DNA from: SHVZ01 sp041906305
GTDB lineage: Bacteria > Pseudomonadota > Alphaproteobacteria > SHVZ01
Reading direction: 5' to 3'
Assembly (NCBI GenBank): GCA_041906305.1
Contig: JAYRJL010000001.1
Location: forward strand, 310,001 to 374,000
DNA: 64,000 nt
The translations under genes were made by a program, and so were the position numbers. Positions 41,976 to 50,716 of this stretch are shown piece after piece; position 1 is the stretch's first letter, and every line of letters begins with the position of its first letter. The notes beneath the pieces were generated by a model. That model did not search any database, was not told where the DNA came from, and worked only from the letters and a program-made list of their open reading frames with translations.

Positions 41976-43064
41976 TTACGACCGGTCGACCGTCACCATC
42001 CGCTTCTCCTCGAAGCTCCGGTAGCAGGCTTCCAGCACCTCGAGCGCGGCGAGGCCGACTTCGCCCGGCACCTCGACGGGCGCACCGTCGAGGATGCTCG
42101 CCGCACAGCTCTCGACCTGGGCGGCGAAGTGCCCCGGCGCCGGGCGGCCCTGCAGCTCGATCTGACGCGTGCCGTCCTTGTCGGTCAGGAACAGCGCCTG
42201 CGCGTAATGGAAGATGCGGAGCGCGCCCTTCGAGCCGTGGATGTGGATGCAGCCGGGCGCGTTCTGCCAGAGGCCGGGCGGCACGTAGCCCTTGATGTCC
42301 CATCCGGCCCCCCAGCTGAAGATGCCTTCGCCCGGCAGCGATGTGGGGAAGGTCGAGTCCTCGTAGAGCAGGTGGCCGAGCGCGCCGCTGCGGAAGTTCA
42401 TGAGCAGGTATTCGGGGGCCGCCTCGGCGCCGGAGATGTTGCCGCGCCCGAAGACGGTCTCGACCGTGCTGCCGGTGAGCCAGCCGAAGGCGTCGATCAG
42501 GTGGATGCCGTGGTCGACCAGACCGAAGCCCGAGCCGCCGGGGCCGCCCGGCGGATAATGCGCGAAGCCCATGATCTGCCGGCCCTCGGGCCCCGTGCCG
42601 CCGACTTCCTGCTCGCGCATCAGCCGCACCTCGCCGATGGCGCCCGACTGGACGAGCTCGCGCGCAGTGCGCAGGGCCGGCAGCTGGCGATAGGTGGCGC
42701 CGTAGAACAGCGTCGAGCCGGCGGCCTTGCACGCGGCGATCATCCGCCTGGCCGCCGCCGCCTCGATCGCGAGCGGCTTCTCGCAGAGTACGTGATGGCC
42801 GGCCTTGGCGGCGGCGATCGTGACCGCTTCGTGGGTCGAGACCGGCGTCGCCACCACCACGAGGTCGATGGACTCGCCGGTCAGCATCTCCTTGTAGTCG
42901 GTGTAGGCATTGAAGCCATGGCGTGACTGGGCCGCCTTCAGGCGCGCCGCGTCGATCTCGGCCGCGGCCACCACCTCGACCGCGTCGCTGTCGCGATAGG
43001 CTTCCAGATGCACGGCGCCCACGCCGCCGAGACCGACGATCGCCACCCTGAGCTTCGCCACCAA
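41976..43064 (-). CDS. Gfo/Idh/MocA-family oxidoreductase
   Basis: The 362-residue enzyme has the N-terminal Rossmann motif VAIVGLGGVGAVH (7-19), VVVATPVSTHEAVTIAAAKAGHHVLCEKPLAIE with the catalytic-region EKP, and the central FGLVDHGIHLIDAFGWLTG typical of the family's sugar-binding domain. It probably oxidises or reduces a sugar or cyclitol using NAD(P). The substrate is unknown. It is preceded on the same strand by a receiver gene, 26 bases away, which seems functionally unrelated. Confidence 0.9.
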   Translation of the reverse strand: MVAKLRVAIVGLGGVGAVHLEAYRDSDAVEVVAAAEIDAARLKAAQSRHGFNAYTDYKEMLTGESIDLVVVATPVSTHEAVTIAAAKAGHHVLCEKPLAIEAAAARRMIAACKAAGSTLFYGATYRQLPALRTARELVQSGAIGEVRLMREQEVGGTGPEGRQIMGFAHYPPGGPGGSGFGLVDHGIHLIDAFGWLTGSTVETVFGRGNISGAEAAPEYLLMNFRSGALGHLLYEDSTFPTSLPGEGIFSWGAGWDIKGYVPPGLWQNAPGCIHIHGSKGALRIFHYAQALFLTDKDGTRQIELQGRPAPGHFAAQVESCAASILDGAPVEVPGEVGLAALEVLEACYRSFEEKRMVTVDRS

Positions 43065-43090
43065 ACCCTCCGATTCGAGTCCGGCGGACT

Positions 43091-43444
43091 CTAGCCGAGA
43101 ATCTCGGCGACCTTCGAGGCGAGCTTGTCGGCCGTGAAAGGCTTCTCCAGTGCGAAGACTGCCTGCCCGAACTCCTTCGGATTGATCGCGTCGGCGTCGC
43201 CGGAGATCAGCAGCACCTTGAGGTCGGGAAGGGACTTGCGGAGAGCGCGGGTGAGCTCGGCGCCGGTCATCTTCGGCATGTGGATGTCGGTGACCACCAG
43301 GTCGAACGCCTCGCCGCCCTCGACCGCCTTCAGCGCCTTCTCTCCGCTGTCCGCCAGCGTCACCTTGTGGCCGGCACGGTCGAGCGCCGCACGCATCACC
43401 GTCCGCATCATGGGGTTGTCGTCGACCACCAGAATCTTAGGCAC
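43091..43444 (-). CDS. Stand-alone receiver (CheY-like) protein
   Basis: The 117-residue single REC domain has VVDDN, phosphoacceptor D53 in LVVTDIHMPKMTG, the switch serine in LLISGDAD and K in LEKPF. There is no output domain. It lacks the extended SGGG loop found in the two other orphan receivers of the window. It may serve one of the hybrid kinases here or an unlinked chemosensory system. The start is the only sensible ATG. Confidence 0.9.
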   Translation of the reverse strand: MPKILVVDDNPMMRTVMRAALDRAGHKVTLADSGEKALKAVEGGEAFDLVVTDIHMPKMTGAELTRALRKSLPDLKVLLISGDADAINPKEFGQAVFALEKPFTADKLASKVAEILG

Positions 43445-43611
43445 CTGAAGCGTCCTCCACCTTGGGCGCGAGGATAGCGACGGGTCGGGCGCTCCGCCAC
43501 GGCCGGCGGCGCCGGGCAGTTCAAAAAAATGTGCGCGCTCAAGTTGCTACCCGCTGTTCTGCGCGCCCGACCTTCCTATATGTGCGGGAGGTGGTTCCCC
43601 AGGAGCAGGTC

Positions 43612-44499
43612 GTGGCGAAGGACCCGTATCAGACACTCGGCGTGAAGAAGGACGCCTCGCAGGACGAGGTGCAGAAGGCCTATCGCCGGCTGGCGAAGAA
43701 GCTTCACCCGGACCTCAACCCCGGCGACAAGGAAGCCGAGGCCAAGTTCAAGGACCTCTCGGCCGCCTACGACATCGTCGGCGATGCGGCGAAGCGTGCC
43801 CGCTTCGACAAGGGCGAGATCGACGCGACCGGCGCCGAGCGCCCGCCCGAGCGGCGCTTCTATCGCGACTTCGCCGATGCGGGCGGGCAGGGCCATGCCT
43901 ACGCCAGCGACGAAGGCTTCGCCGATCTGGGCGGCGCCGAGGATTTCTTCGCCGACCTGTTCGGGCGCGGCGGCGGGCGCGGCAACCGGCCGAGGCGCGG
44001 GCAGGACATGCGCTATCGGCTCGAGCTCGAGTTCCTCGATGCGTTCAACGGCGCCAAGCGCACGCTGACGATGCCGACCGGCGGCCAGCTCGACGTGACG
44101 ATCCCGCCCGGCACCGGCGACGGCACGGTCCTCAGGCTGCGCGGCAAGGGCGCGCCCGGCGCCAATGGCGGCGAGGCCGGCGACGCGTTGCTGGAGATCG
44201 CGGTCCGCCCGCATCCGACCTTCGTGCGTCGCGGCGACGACGTCCATGTCGAGGTCGCGCTGCCGCTGAAGGTCGCCGTGCTCGGCGGCAAGGTCGAGGT
44301 GCCGACGCCGAGCGGCAACGTCGCGATGACGGTGCCGCCCTGGACCAGCTCCGGCAAGAAGCTCCGCCTCAAGGGCAAAGGCGCTCCCAGGGCCGGCGGC
44401 GCGCATGGCGACGAGTACGTGACGCTCAACATCGCGCTGCCGGAGACGCCTGATCCGGCGCTCGAGGCCTTCATGCGTCAGGAAAAGGCGGGAGGATGA
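43612..44499 (+). CDS. cbpA: DnaJ-like co-chaperone, CbpA type
   Basis: The 295-residue protein has an N-terminal J domain (about 4-67) with HPD at 32-34, a Gly/Phe-containing linker (about 80-130) and the two-part DnaJ C-terminal substrate domain (DVTIPPGTGDGTVLRLRGKGAPG). No Cys-rich zinc finger is present, as in CbpA. It stimulates DnaK ATPase and binds unfolded clients. The start is GTG at 43612 after AGGAGCAGG, because the J domain begins there; in-frame upstream sequence is unrelated. It is followed directly by its likely modulator cbpM. Confidence 0.9.
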   Translation: MAKDPYQTLGVKKDASQDEVQKAYRRLAKKLHPDLNPGDKEAEAKFKDLSAAYDIVGDAAKRARFDKGEIDATGAERPPERRFYRDFADAGGQGHAYASDEGFADLGGAEDFFADLFGRGGGRGNRPRRGQDMRYRLELEFLDAFNGAKRTLTMPTGGQLDVTIPPGTGDGTVLRLRGKGAPGANGGEAGDALLEIAVRPHPTFVRRGDDVHVEVALPLKVAVLGGKVEVPTPSGNVAMTVPPWTSSGKKLRLKGKGAPRAGGAHGDEYVTLNIALPETPDPALEAFMRQEKAGG

Positions 44500-44501
44500 C
44501 C

Positions 44502-44771
44502 ATGCAGCGCCACGAATTCCTGATGCATGCCGAGATCGAGGGCGAGGCGCTGGAAGCCTGGCTCGAAGAAGGGTGGCTCGCGCCCCTGGCGGCCGACCAT
44601 TTCTCCGACGTCGACCTAGCTCGCGCCCGCCTCATCTGCGATCTTCAGCGGAGCCTCGGCGTCAACGACGAGGCGGTGCCGATCATCCTGCACCTGCTGG
44701 ACCAGGTGCACGGCCTCCGGCGCATGATCGCCGAGGTCCGTCGCCGCGCCGGCGATTCCTCCGACGGCTGA
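44502..44771 (+). CDS. cbpM: CbpM-like chaperone modulator
   Basis: The 89-residue MerR_2-type protein has HAEIEGEALEAWLEEGWLAP and DVDLARARLICDLQRSLGVNDEAVPIILHLLDQVHGLRRM, as in CbpM, which binds the J domain of CbpA and inhibits it. Two ATGs exist. The one at 44496 overlaps the cbpA stop but leaves no gap after GGAGG (44491-44495). The one at 44502 has an ideal 6-base spacing and is preferred. It is co-transcribed with cbpA. Confidence 0.87.
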   Translation: MQRHEFLMHAEIEGEALEAWLEEGWLAPLAADHFSDVDLARARLICDLQRSLGVNDEAVPIILHLLDQVHGLRRMIAEVRRRAGDSSDG

Positions 44772-44831
44772 ATCCGCTGAGCTTGACCCCCGCCATCGTC
44801 TAGCATCGCCTCCTCTGAAGGGGAGACGAAG

Positions 44832-45968
44832 ATGGCGGACCGCATCCTGACCACCCATGTCGGCAGCCTGCCGAGGCCGGCGGACGTGACGTCGCTGCTG
44901 CTGAAGCGCGCGATGGGCGAGGCCGTCGACCCCGCCACGTTCGAGGCGGCCGTCGCGGCCGGCGTGAGCGATGTGGTGGCCCGCCAGAAGAAAGCGGGCA
45001 TCGACATCCCGTCCGACGGCGAGATGAGCAAGATCAGCTACGCCACCTATGTCTGCGAACGCCTGACCGGCTTCTCCGGCGACAGCCCGCGCCGCGTGCC
45101 GTCGGATCTCCTGACCGTGCCGCGCTACATGAAGCGCCTCGCCGATTCCGGCGGCACCCCGCAGCTGGCGCGGCCCTGCTGCACGGGGGCGATCCAGGTC
45201 CGTACCACCGAGCCGCTGGAGGACGACCTCCGCCGCTTCTCCGCCGCGTTGAAGGCGCAGGGCTACGCGCGGGGCTTCATGAACGCGGCGGCGCCGGGCG
45301 TGATCTCGCTGTTCCAGCCGAACCGCTTCTATGCCGACGACGACGCCTATCGGCAGGCTCTGGCCGAGGCGATGCGGCACGAATACCGACGCATCGTCGA
45401 GGCCGGCCTCGACCTGCAGATCGACAGCCCCGACCTCGCCGTGGGCAAGCACACGATGTACACCGAGCTCTCCGAGGACGAGTTCCTGAAGCGCCTCGAA
45501 GGCCACGTCGCGGCGCTGAACGCGGCGCTCGACGGCATCCCCTTGGCCCGCGTGCGGCTCCATGTCTGCTGGGGCAACTACGAGGGTCCCCACATCCACG
45601 ACATCGCGCTCGAGCGCATCCTGCCGACCGTGCTGAAGATCAACGCCGGCGCGATCTCGTTCGAAGCCGCCAACCCGCGCCACGAGCACGAGTGGAGCGT
45701 CTTCAAGCGAATCAGGCTGCCGGAAGGCCGCGTGCTGCTGCCCGGCGTGATCGACAGCTCGACCAATTTCGTCGAGCACCCCGACCTCGTCGCCGAACGC
45801 CTCTGCCGCTTCGCCGAGGTCGTGGGCCGCGACCGCGTCATCGCCTCGACCGACTGCGGCTTCGCCACCGTCGCCGACTGGAACACGGTCGATCCCGACA
45901 TCGTCTGGATGAAGCTGGAATCGATGGCCGAGGGCGCACGGCGGGCGACGAAGACGCTGTGGAGCTGA
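44832..45968 (+). CDS. MetE C-terminal-like zinc methyltransferase
   Basis: The 378-residue protein is of the cobalamin-independent methionine synthase C-terminal family, which also includes epoxyalkane:coenzyme M transferases. TTHVGSLPRP, DIPSDGEMSK, LQIDSPDLAV, RVRLHVCWGNYEGPH with a probable zinc Cys, FEAANPRHEHEW and STDCGFAT with the second Cys are visible. It lacks the N-terminal MetE half, so it is not a full methionine synthase. The methyl or alkyl acceptor is unknown. GGGGAGA lies before the ATG. Confidence 0.85.
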   Translation: MADRILTTHVGSLPRPADVTSLLLKRAMGEAVDPATFEAAVAAGVSDVVARQKKAGIDIPSDGEMSKISYATYVCERLTGFSGDSPRRVPSDLLTVPRYMKRLADSGGTPQLARPCCTGAIQVRTTEPLEDDLRRFSAALKAQGYARGFMNAAAPGVISLFQPNRFYADDDAYRQALAEAMRHEYRRIVEAGLDLQIDSPDLAVGKHTMYTELSEDEFLKRLEGHVAALNAALDGIPLARVRLHVCWGNYEGPHIHDIALERILPTVLKINAGAISFEAANPRHEHEWSVFKRIRLPEGRVLLPGVIDSSTNFVEHPDLVAERLCRFAEVVGRDRVIASTDCGFATVADWNTVDPDIVWMKLESMAEGARRATKTLWS

Positions 45969-45979
45969 GCGCTTTCGTA

Positions 45980-46020
45980 GGACCCTCCCCCGCGCTTCGC
46001 GCGAGGGAGGGGGCACGAGG
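45980..46020. repeat. Intergenic G4-family repeat, copy 5 (single chimeric arm)
   Basis: GGACCCTCCCCCGCG, a short CTTCG-like loop, then CGCGAGGGAGGGGGCACGAGG. The left end resembles arm A and the right end arm B, as if the arms recombined. It keeps the hairpin but has no four-tract G motif. It fills most of the gap between convergent genes and may help terminate transcription, although it has no T tract. Confidence 0.75.
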
Positions 46021-46022
46021 CG

Positions 46023-47477
46023 TTATTCGCTCGCCGGATCCGGCGGCCATCGGGTCACCCACCGGCTCGCCTGGTCGTAGGCATGCGCCAGCTGAAGGCA
46101 GGCGAGCTCGGCCTGGTTGGGGCCGACGATCTGCAGGCCCATCGGCAGGCCGTTGGCGCCGAAGCCGGCCGGCACCGCGAGCGCGGGCCCTCCCCACATC
46201 GTCGCCGGCAGCACGACCTTCATCCACTCGTGATAGGTCGTCATCGCCTTGCCGGCGATCTCGGTCGGCCACACGGTCTCGACCGGGAACGGGAACACCT
46301 GCGCGGTCGGCAGCAGGAAGAAGTCGTATTTCCTGAAGAAGCGCAGCAGCGACTTGTACCAGGCGCTCCGCACCTGGCCGGCGGCGGTGATGTCGAAGGC
46401 CGTGAGCTTGAGACCGCTCTCGACCTCGAACAGCATCTGCTTGTTCAGGTGCGCGCGCTTGGCCGGATCGTCGTAGAAGACCTTGCCACCGCCGCCCGAC
46501 TGCCAGGCGCGGAGCTTGAGCCAGGCGCGCCAAGCCTCGTCGAAATTCATGTCGGGGATCGCTTCCTCGATGACGCAGCCGATCTCCTCGAAGGTCTTGA
46601 GCGCCTTCCGGCAGACGTCGAGCACGCCGGGCTCGAACGGCAGGTAGCCGTTCATGTCGCCGAGCCAGGCGATCCGCGTGCCCTTGACGTCGCGGGCGAG
46701 CGACCCGGCGAAGACGGCGGGATCGGAGGCCACCGACAGGGGCGCGCGCGCGTCATAGCCGGACTGCACCGCGAGCAGCATCGCCAGGTCCGGCACGTTC
46801 CGCGCCATCGGCCCGGCGGTGCCCATCGTCGGCAGGTAGAGGTCGGTCTCGTCGGAGGGGATGCGGCCCGTGGACGGGCGGAAGCCGAACACGTTGTTCC
46901 AGCCCGCCGGGTTGCGGAGCGAGCCGCCGTAGTCGCTGCCGTCGGCGACTGAAAGAAGGCGCATCGCCAATGCCGCCGCGGCGCCGCCGCTGGATCCTCC
47001 GGGCGTCCGCGAGAGATCGTAGGGATTGCGCGACGGCCCGAACACCGGGTTGGTCGTGTGCGATCCGAGACCGAACTGCGGCACGTTGGTCTTGCCGATG
47101 AAGATCGCACCGGCCTTCCGCATCCGCTCGACCTGGATGGAATCGGCCGGCGGCACGAAGTCCTTCAGCAGCGGCGAGCCCTTGGTGGTGGGGATCCCGC
47201 GCACATTGTCGAGGTCCTTCACCGCCTGCGGCAGGCCGTGCATCGGACCCATGACCTGGCCCCTGGCCAGCATCGCGTCCTTCTCCGCCGCCTCGGCGAG
47301 GAGCCCGCCGCGATCTTGCAGCGAGACGATCGCATTGACCTTGGGATTGAGCCGCTCGATGCGGTCCAGGGTCGCGGTCATCACCTCGACCGAGGAGACC
47401 TTCTTGGCTCGGATCGCTTCGGCAAGCTGAAGCGCGTCCATCTGATGGATCGAAGTCGGTGGCATCGTTCGGGGCAT
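46023..47477 (-). CDS. Amidase signature family enzyme
   Basis: The 484-residue hydrolase has the Ser-cisSer-Lys triad: K87 in GLPQAVKDLDN, the cis-Ser in TPGGSSGGAAAALA (S162/S163) and nucleophile S186 in DGSDYGGSLRNPAGW. GLPMGLQIVGPNQAE near the C-terminus is also typical. It hydrolyses an amide to acid and ammonia; the substrate is unknown. It is not GatA, since no gatB or gatC lies near. It is divergent from the DUF3297 gene. Confidence 0.92.
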   Translation of the reverse strand: MPRTMPPTSIHQMDALQLAEAIRAKKVSSVEVMTATLDRIERLNPKVNAIVSLQDRGGLLAEAAEKDAMLARGQVMGPMHGLPQAVKDLDNVRGIPTTKGSPLLKDFVPPADSIQVERMRKAGAIFIGKTNVPQFGLGSHTTNPVFGPSRNPYDLSRTPGGSSGGAAAALAMRLLSVADGSDYGGSLRNPAGWNNVFGFRPSTGRIPSDETDLYLPTMGTAGPMARNVPDLAMLLAVQSGYDARAPLSVASDPAVFAGSLARDVKGTRIAWLGDMNGYLPFEPGVLDVCRKALKTFEEIGCVIEEAIPDMNFDEAWRAWLKLRAWQSGGGGKVFYDDPAKRAHLNKQMLFEVESGLKLTAFDITAAGQVRSAWYKSLLRFFRKYDFFLLPTAQVFPFPVETVWPTEIAGKAMTTYHEWMKVVLPATMWGGPALAVPAGFGANGLPMGLQIVGPNQAELACLQLAHAYDQASRWVTRWPPDPASE

Positions 47478-47582
47478 CTCCGGGGCGGGGTGGCGATACT
47501 AGCCCATTGGCAGGGGGGCCGCTTGGCAGGAAGGCCGCCGGCTTGTATCACCGGGGCAGCAACGCCAGCCTCGAGAGCACCC

Positions 47583-47834
47583 ATGACCGACACGCTTCCC
47601 GACCGTCTCTCCACCAATCCCAAGAGCCCGCACTACGACGAGCCTCTGCTGACCCGCGGGGTCGGGATCCTGTTCAACGGCAAGGAGAAGACCAACGTCG
47701 AGGAGTATTGCGTCAGCGAGGGCTGGATCAAGGTCGCGGCCGGCAAGTCGCTCGACCGCAAGGGCAACCCGCTGACGATCACGCTGAAGGGCAAGGTCGA
47801 GCCCTTCTTCCACGCCCAGGAAATGAAGGACTAG
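47583..47834 (+). CDS. DUF3297-family protein
   Basis: The 83-residue protein consists entirely of DUF3297: DRLSTNPKSPHYDE, GVGILFNGKEKTNVEEYCVSEGWIKV and GNPLTITLKGKVEPFF. The family is a small conserved proteobacterial group of unknown function. It is 10 bases ahead of the SDR gene and likely co-transcribed with it. No membrane segment or signal peptide is seen. Confidence 0.88.
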   Translation: MTDTLPDRLSTNPKSPHYDEPLLTRGVGILFNGKEKTNVEEYCVSEGWIKVAAGKSLDRKGNPLTITLKGKVEPFFHAQEMKD

Positions 47835-47844
47835 GGGAGAGCTC

Positions 47845-48681
47845 ATGTTCAGTCTCGACGGCAAGGTCGCGATCGTCACCGGCGCCACCAGCGGCATCGG
47901 CGTCGCCATCGCCGAGAAGTTCGTGGAAGCGGGATCGAAGGTGGTGATCGCCGGGCGGCGCAAGGCCGAGGGCGAGGATGTCGCGAAGAAGCTCGGGGCC
48001 AAGGCCCGCTTCAAGCAGACCGACGTCACCGACGAAGCGCAGATGAAGGCGCTGATATCAGACGCGCTCTCGGCCTTCGGCCGGCTCGACTGCATCGTCA
48101 ACAACGCCGGCGGGCCGGGCCCCGTGGGTTCGATCGAGACGATCCCGGTGGACGGCTTCGATGCCTGCGTGGCGCTCAACTGCCGCTCGGTCATGCTCGG
48201 CATGAAGCTGACGGCGCCGATCTTCCGGAAGCAGCGCTCCGGCTCGATCATCAACGTCGGCAGCATCGCGGCGCTTCGCGCCGGATTCTCCTCGTCGATG
48301 GTCTATTCGATGGCCAAGGCCGGCGTCGTGCACCTGACCAAGGTGGTGGCTATGGAGCTCGCCGAGTCCAACGTGCGGGTCAACTCGATCTCGCCCGGCG
48401 CGATCGCGACCGGCATCTTCGGCAAGGCGCTTGGCGCCGCCGATCCCGAGAAGACCGCCGAGATCGCCAGGCAGGTCCTCGCCAAGGCGCAGCCGATCCC
48501 GCGCGCGGGCGTGGCCGAGGACATCGCCGGCGCCGCGGTGTTCCTGGCCGCCGACGAATCCAGCTTCATCACCGCGCATGACATCGTCATCGACGGCGGC
48601 ATGATCGGCGGCCGCTTCTGGACCGCCCAGCAGGACGGCCTCAACAACATGCGGAAGGCCTTCGGCGTCAGCGTCGAGTAG
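47845..48681 (+). CDS. Short-chain dehydrogenase/reductase, classical type
   Basis: The 278-residue enzyme has the TGATSGIG cofactor motif (12-19), NNAG (87-90) and the catalytic S140, Y154 and K158 (GS..., YSMAK). The C-terminal SPGAIATGIFGKALG and FITAHDIVIDGG are typical. It probably uses NAD(H) or NADP(H) on an unidentified alcohol or ketone. GGGGAGAG precedes the ATG. It follows the DUF3297 gene in one transcript. Confidence 0.9.
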   Translation: MFSLDGKVAIVTGATSGIGVAIAEKFVEAGSKVVIAGRRKAEGEDVAKKLGAKARFKQTDVTDEAQMKALISDALSAFGRLDCIVNNAGGPGPVGSIETIPVDGFDACVALNCRSVMLGMKLTAPIFRKQRSGSIINVGSIAALRAGFSSSMVYSMAKAGVVHLTKVVAMELAESNVRVNSISPGAIATGIFGKALGAADPEKTAEIARQVLAKAQPIPRAGVAEDIAGAAVFLAADESSFITAHDIVIDGGMIGGRFWTAQQDGLNNMRKAFGVSVE

Positions 48682-48705
48682 GACGGCAGCGCTCCGCCGC
48701 TTGCT

Positions 48706-48872
48706 ACCCCCTCTCCCGGCGCGAAGCGACGGGGGAGGGGCGGGGTGGGGGCCGCTCCGCGCATGCGGAGCGGTGGCCGCAAACCCAGTCTCGCTCTTCC
48801 TCTACCCTCGCTTCGCTCGGGCCCCCACCCTAACCCTCCCCCGCGTACGACGCGGGAGAGGGGACAAGAGGG
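48706..48872. repeat. Intergenic G4 repeat, copy 6 (A then B)
   Basis: Arm A (48706-48751) is a variant with CTACCCCCTCTCCCGGCGCG and a four-tract G motif G5-A-G4-C-G4-T-G5 at 48731-48751. Arm B (48820-48872) has the C-rich complement and a hairpin ending GGGACAAGAGG. Between the arms lies an extra hairpin, GCTCCGCGCATGCGGAGC. It lies between convergent SDR genes. Confidence 0.8.
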
Positions 48873-48890
48873 GCATGGGAGACCAACCGG

Positions 48891-49673
48891 TCACACCACC
48901 GGCGAGGCGCCGCCGTCGACGTTGATCGCGGTGCCGTTGATGTAGCCGCCGGCGTCGGAGGCCAGCAGGCAGGCGATGTTGGCGAACTCCTGCGCGGTGC
49001 CGATGCGGCCCAGCGGCAGCTTGGCGCCCATCCCCTTGAGGAAGTCGTCATAGGAGACGTTGGCGCCCTGGCTCTTGTGCCGGCGGGCGTGCTGGTCGCT
49101 CTCGATCAGGCCCACCAGCAGGGCGTTGGCCAGCACGTTGTTCGGTGCGCCCTCGCCGGCCAGCACCTTGGTCAGCGCCATGCCGGCGGCGCGGCTGACC
49201 GTCGTCGGCGCCGAGCCGGCGCCGGGCGTCTTGGCGCCGGTATTGAGCACGTTGATGATGCGGCCCCATTTGCGCTGGCTCATCTGCGGCAGGCAGAGAC
49301 GGGCCAGCCGGATCGCCGCGAACAGCTTGAGGTCGAGATCGTCCTGCCAGATCGCGTCGGTGACCTCGACGAACTTGGCGGTCTGCGACTTGCCGGCGTT
49401 GTTGACCAGGATGTCGACCTTGCCGAAGGCCTTCATCGTCTCGTCATAGGCCCTCTGGCAGCCCTCGGCGGTGCCGACGTCGGCGGCGATCGGGTGGACG
49501 CGCGTCTTCGCCCGCTTTCCGATCTCGGCGACCGCCTCCTTCAGCACGTCGTCGCGGCGGGCAACGATCGCCACCTCGGCCCCGGACGCCGCGAACTCGC
49601 TCGCCATCGCGAATCCCAGGCCCTTGCTGCCGCCGGTGATCAGCGCCGTGCGGCCGTCGAGACGTACTTCCAT
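48891..49673 (-). CDS. SDR-family protein lacking the catalytic Tyr and Lys
   Basis: The 260-residue protein has an intact cofactor site TGGSKGLG (13-20) and NNAG (91-94). Where YxxxK should be it reads PTTVSRAAG, so Tyr is Thr157 and Lys is Arg161. The usual catalytic Ser position is Asn/Thr (N144-T145). The C-terminal INGTAINVDGGAS is typical. It may bind a nucleotide without classical SDR catalysis, or belong to a subfamily with another mechanism. It is convergent with the intact SDR gene and not closely similar to it. Confidence 0.85.
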   Translation of the reverse strand: MEVRLDGRTALITGGSKGLGFAMASEFAASGAEVAIVARRDDVLKEAVAEIGKRAKTRVHPIAADVGTAEGCQRAYDETMKAFGKVDILVNNAGKSQTAKFVEVTDAIWQDDLDLKLFAAIRLARLCLPQMSQRKWGRIINVLNTGAKTPGAGSAPTTVSRAAGMALTKVLAGEGAPNNVLANALLVGLIESDQHARRHKSQGANVSYDDFLKGMGAKLPLGRIGTAQEFANIACLLASDAGGYINGTAINVDGGASPVV

Positions 49674-49691
49674 CGCTTGAGTCTCCTCGTG

Positions 49692-49830
49692 GAACCCTCC
49701 CTCGCCGTAGGCGGGGGAGGGCAGGGTGGGGGCTTGGCTCCGCTATCGTTGCAGTCTACGTCGTCGACCACGTGAATGCCCCCACCCCAACCCTCCCCCG
49801 CGTACGACGCAAGGGAGGGGGTACGAGGGG
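49692..49830. repeat. Intergenic G4 repeat, copy 7 (A then B)
   Basis: Arm A (49692-49733) has GAACCC, a hairpin and G5-A-G3-CA-G3-T-G5 at 49713-49732. Arm B (49778-49830) has the C-rich complement and a hairpin ending GGGGGTACGAGG. It lies between two minus-strand genes, downstream of the aldolase and upstream of the SDR-like gene. Confidence 0.85.
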
Positions 49831-49849
49831 CGTGCATCGACGAGGCGTA

Positions 49850-50617
49850 TCAGTTCCCGGTCGCCTTTCGGATCGCCGCGATCTCGGCCTGGGCGGCGCC
49901 GCGCATGAGGGTCAGCTCGGTGCCGTTGGCGATCATCGTGTAGCCCTGGCTGAACAGGCTCGCGACCGTGTGCTTGCCGTAGGCGACGATGCCGGCGGCC
50001 TTGCCGGCGCGCTGGATGCCGGCGAAGGCGGTGTCGATCGCCTTCTGCAGGTCCGGGTGATCCCACTGCCGGAAGCATCCCAGCGTACCGGAGAGGTCGT
50101 TGGGCCCGATGTAGCAGGCGTCCACGCCCTCCACGCTCGCGATCGCGTCGATGTTCCGGATCGCCTTCTCGGACTCGATCTGCACGATCAGCAGCAGGCG
50201 CTCATGCGCGTTCCGGCCATAGGCGTCGATGTCGGGCTCGGTGCCGAGATGGCGGAGCGGGCCGAAGCCGCGATAGCCCTTCGGCGGGTAGCGGCAGGCG
50301 GCGACCGCGGCCTTCGCTTCCTCCGCGGTCTCGACCATCGGCACCATGATGGACTCGACGCCGGAGTCGAGCGTGCGCTTCAGGTAGACGGCGTCGTTCC
50401 ACGGCACGCGGATCACCGGCGGGCAGTTGTAGGCCGCCAGGGTCTGCAGGTGCGGGATCGTCTCCATCAGGCCCTGCGGACCGTGTTCCTGGTCGAGGAA
50501 CAGGAAATCGTAGCCGGAGGCGGCCAGCGTCTCGGTGATCACGGTCGAAAGCCCCAGCGTCCAGACGCCGAAGCTCTTCTTGCCGGCCTTGAGGCGTTCC
50601 TTGAGACGATTGGTCAT
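49850..50617 (-). CDS. HpcH/HpaI-family aldolase
   Basis: The 255-residue class II aldolase has FGVWTLGLS, FLFLDQEHGP with the catalytic-region H45, PVIRVPWND, VESIMVPMVETAEEA, LLIVQIESEKAI with a metal-binding Glu and YIGPNDLSG with the metal Asp. It cleaves or joins a 2-keto-3-hydroxy acid with pyruvate or glyoxylate as one partner. The substrate is unknown. It is divergent from the Dabb-like/hydroxyacid oxidase pair, which may belong to a related path. Confidence 0.9.
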   Translation of the reverse strand: MTNRLKERLKAGKKSFGVWTLGLSTVITETLAASGYDFLFLDQEHGPQGLMETIPHLQTLAAYNCPPVIRVPWNDAVYLKRTLDSGVESIMVPMVETAEEAKAAVAACRYPPKGYRGFGPLRHLGTEPDIDAYGRNAHERLLLIVQIESEKAIRNIDAIASVEGVDACYIGPNDLSGTLGCFRQWDHPDLQKAIDTAFAGIQRAGKAAGIVAYGKHTVASLFSQGYTMIANGTELTLMRGAAQAEIAAIRKATGN

Positions 50618-50716
50618 GGATCGGTTCCGTAAGAGGGCGGGGTCGCGTTGGCAACGAGTGTCGTTTCAGGGATGATCGCCGCGCAAGCCGATTTCACGCA
50701 CCGGGGAACGATATCC

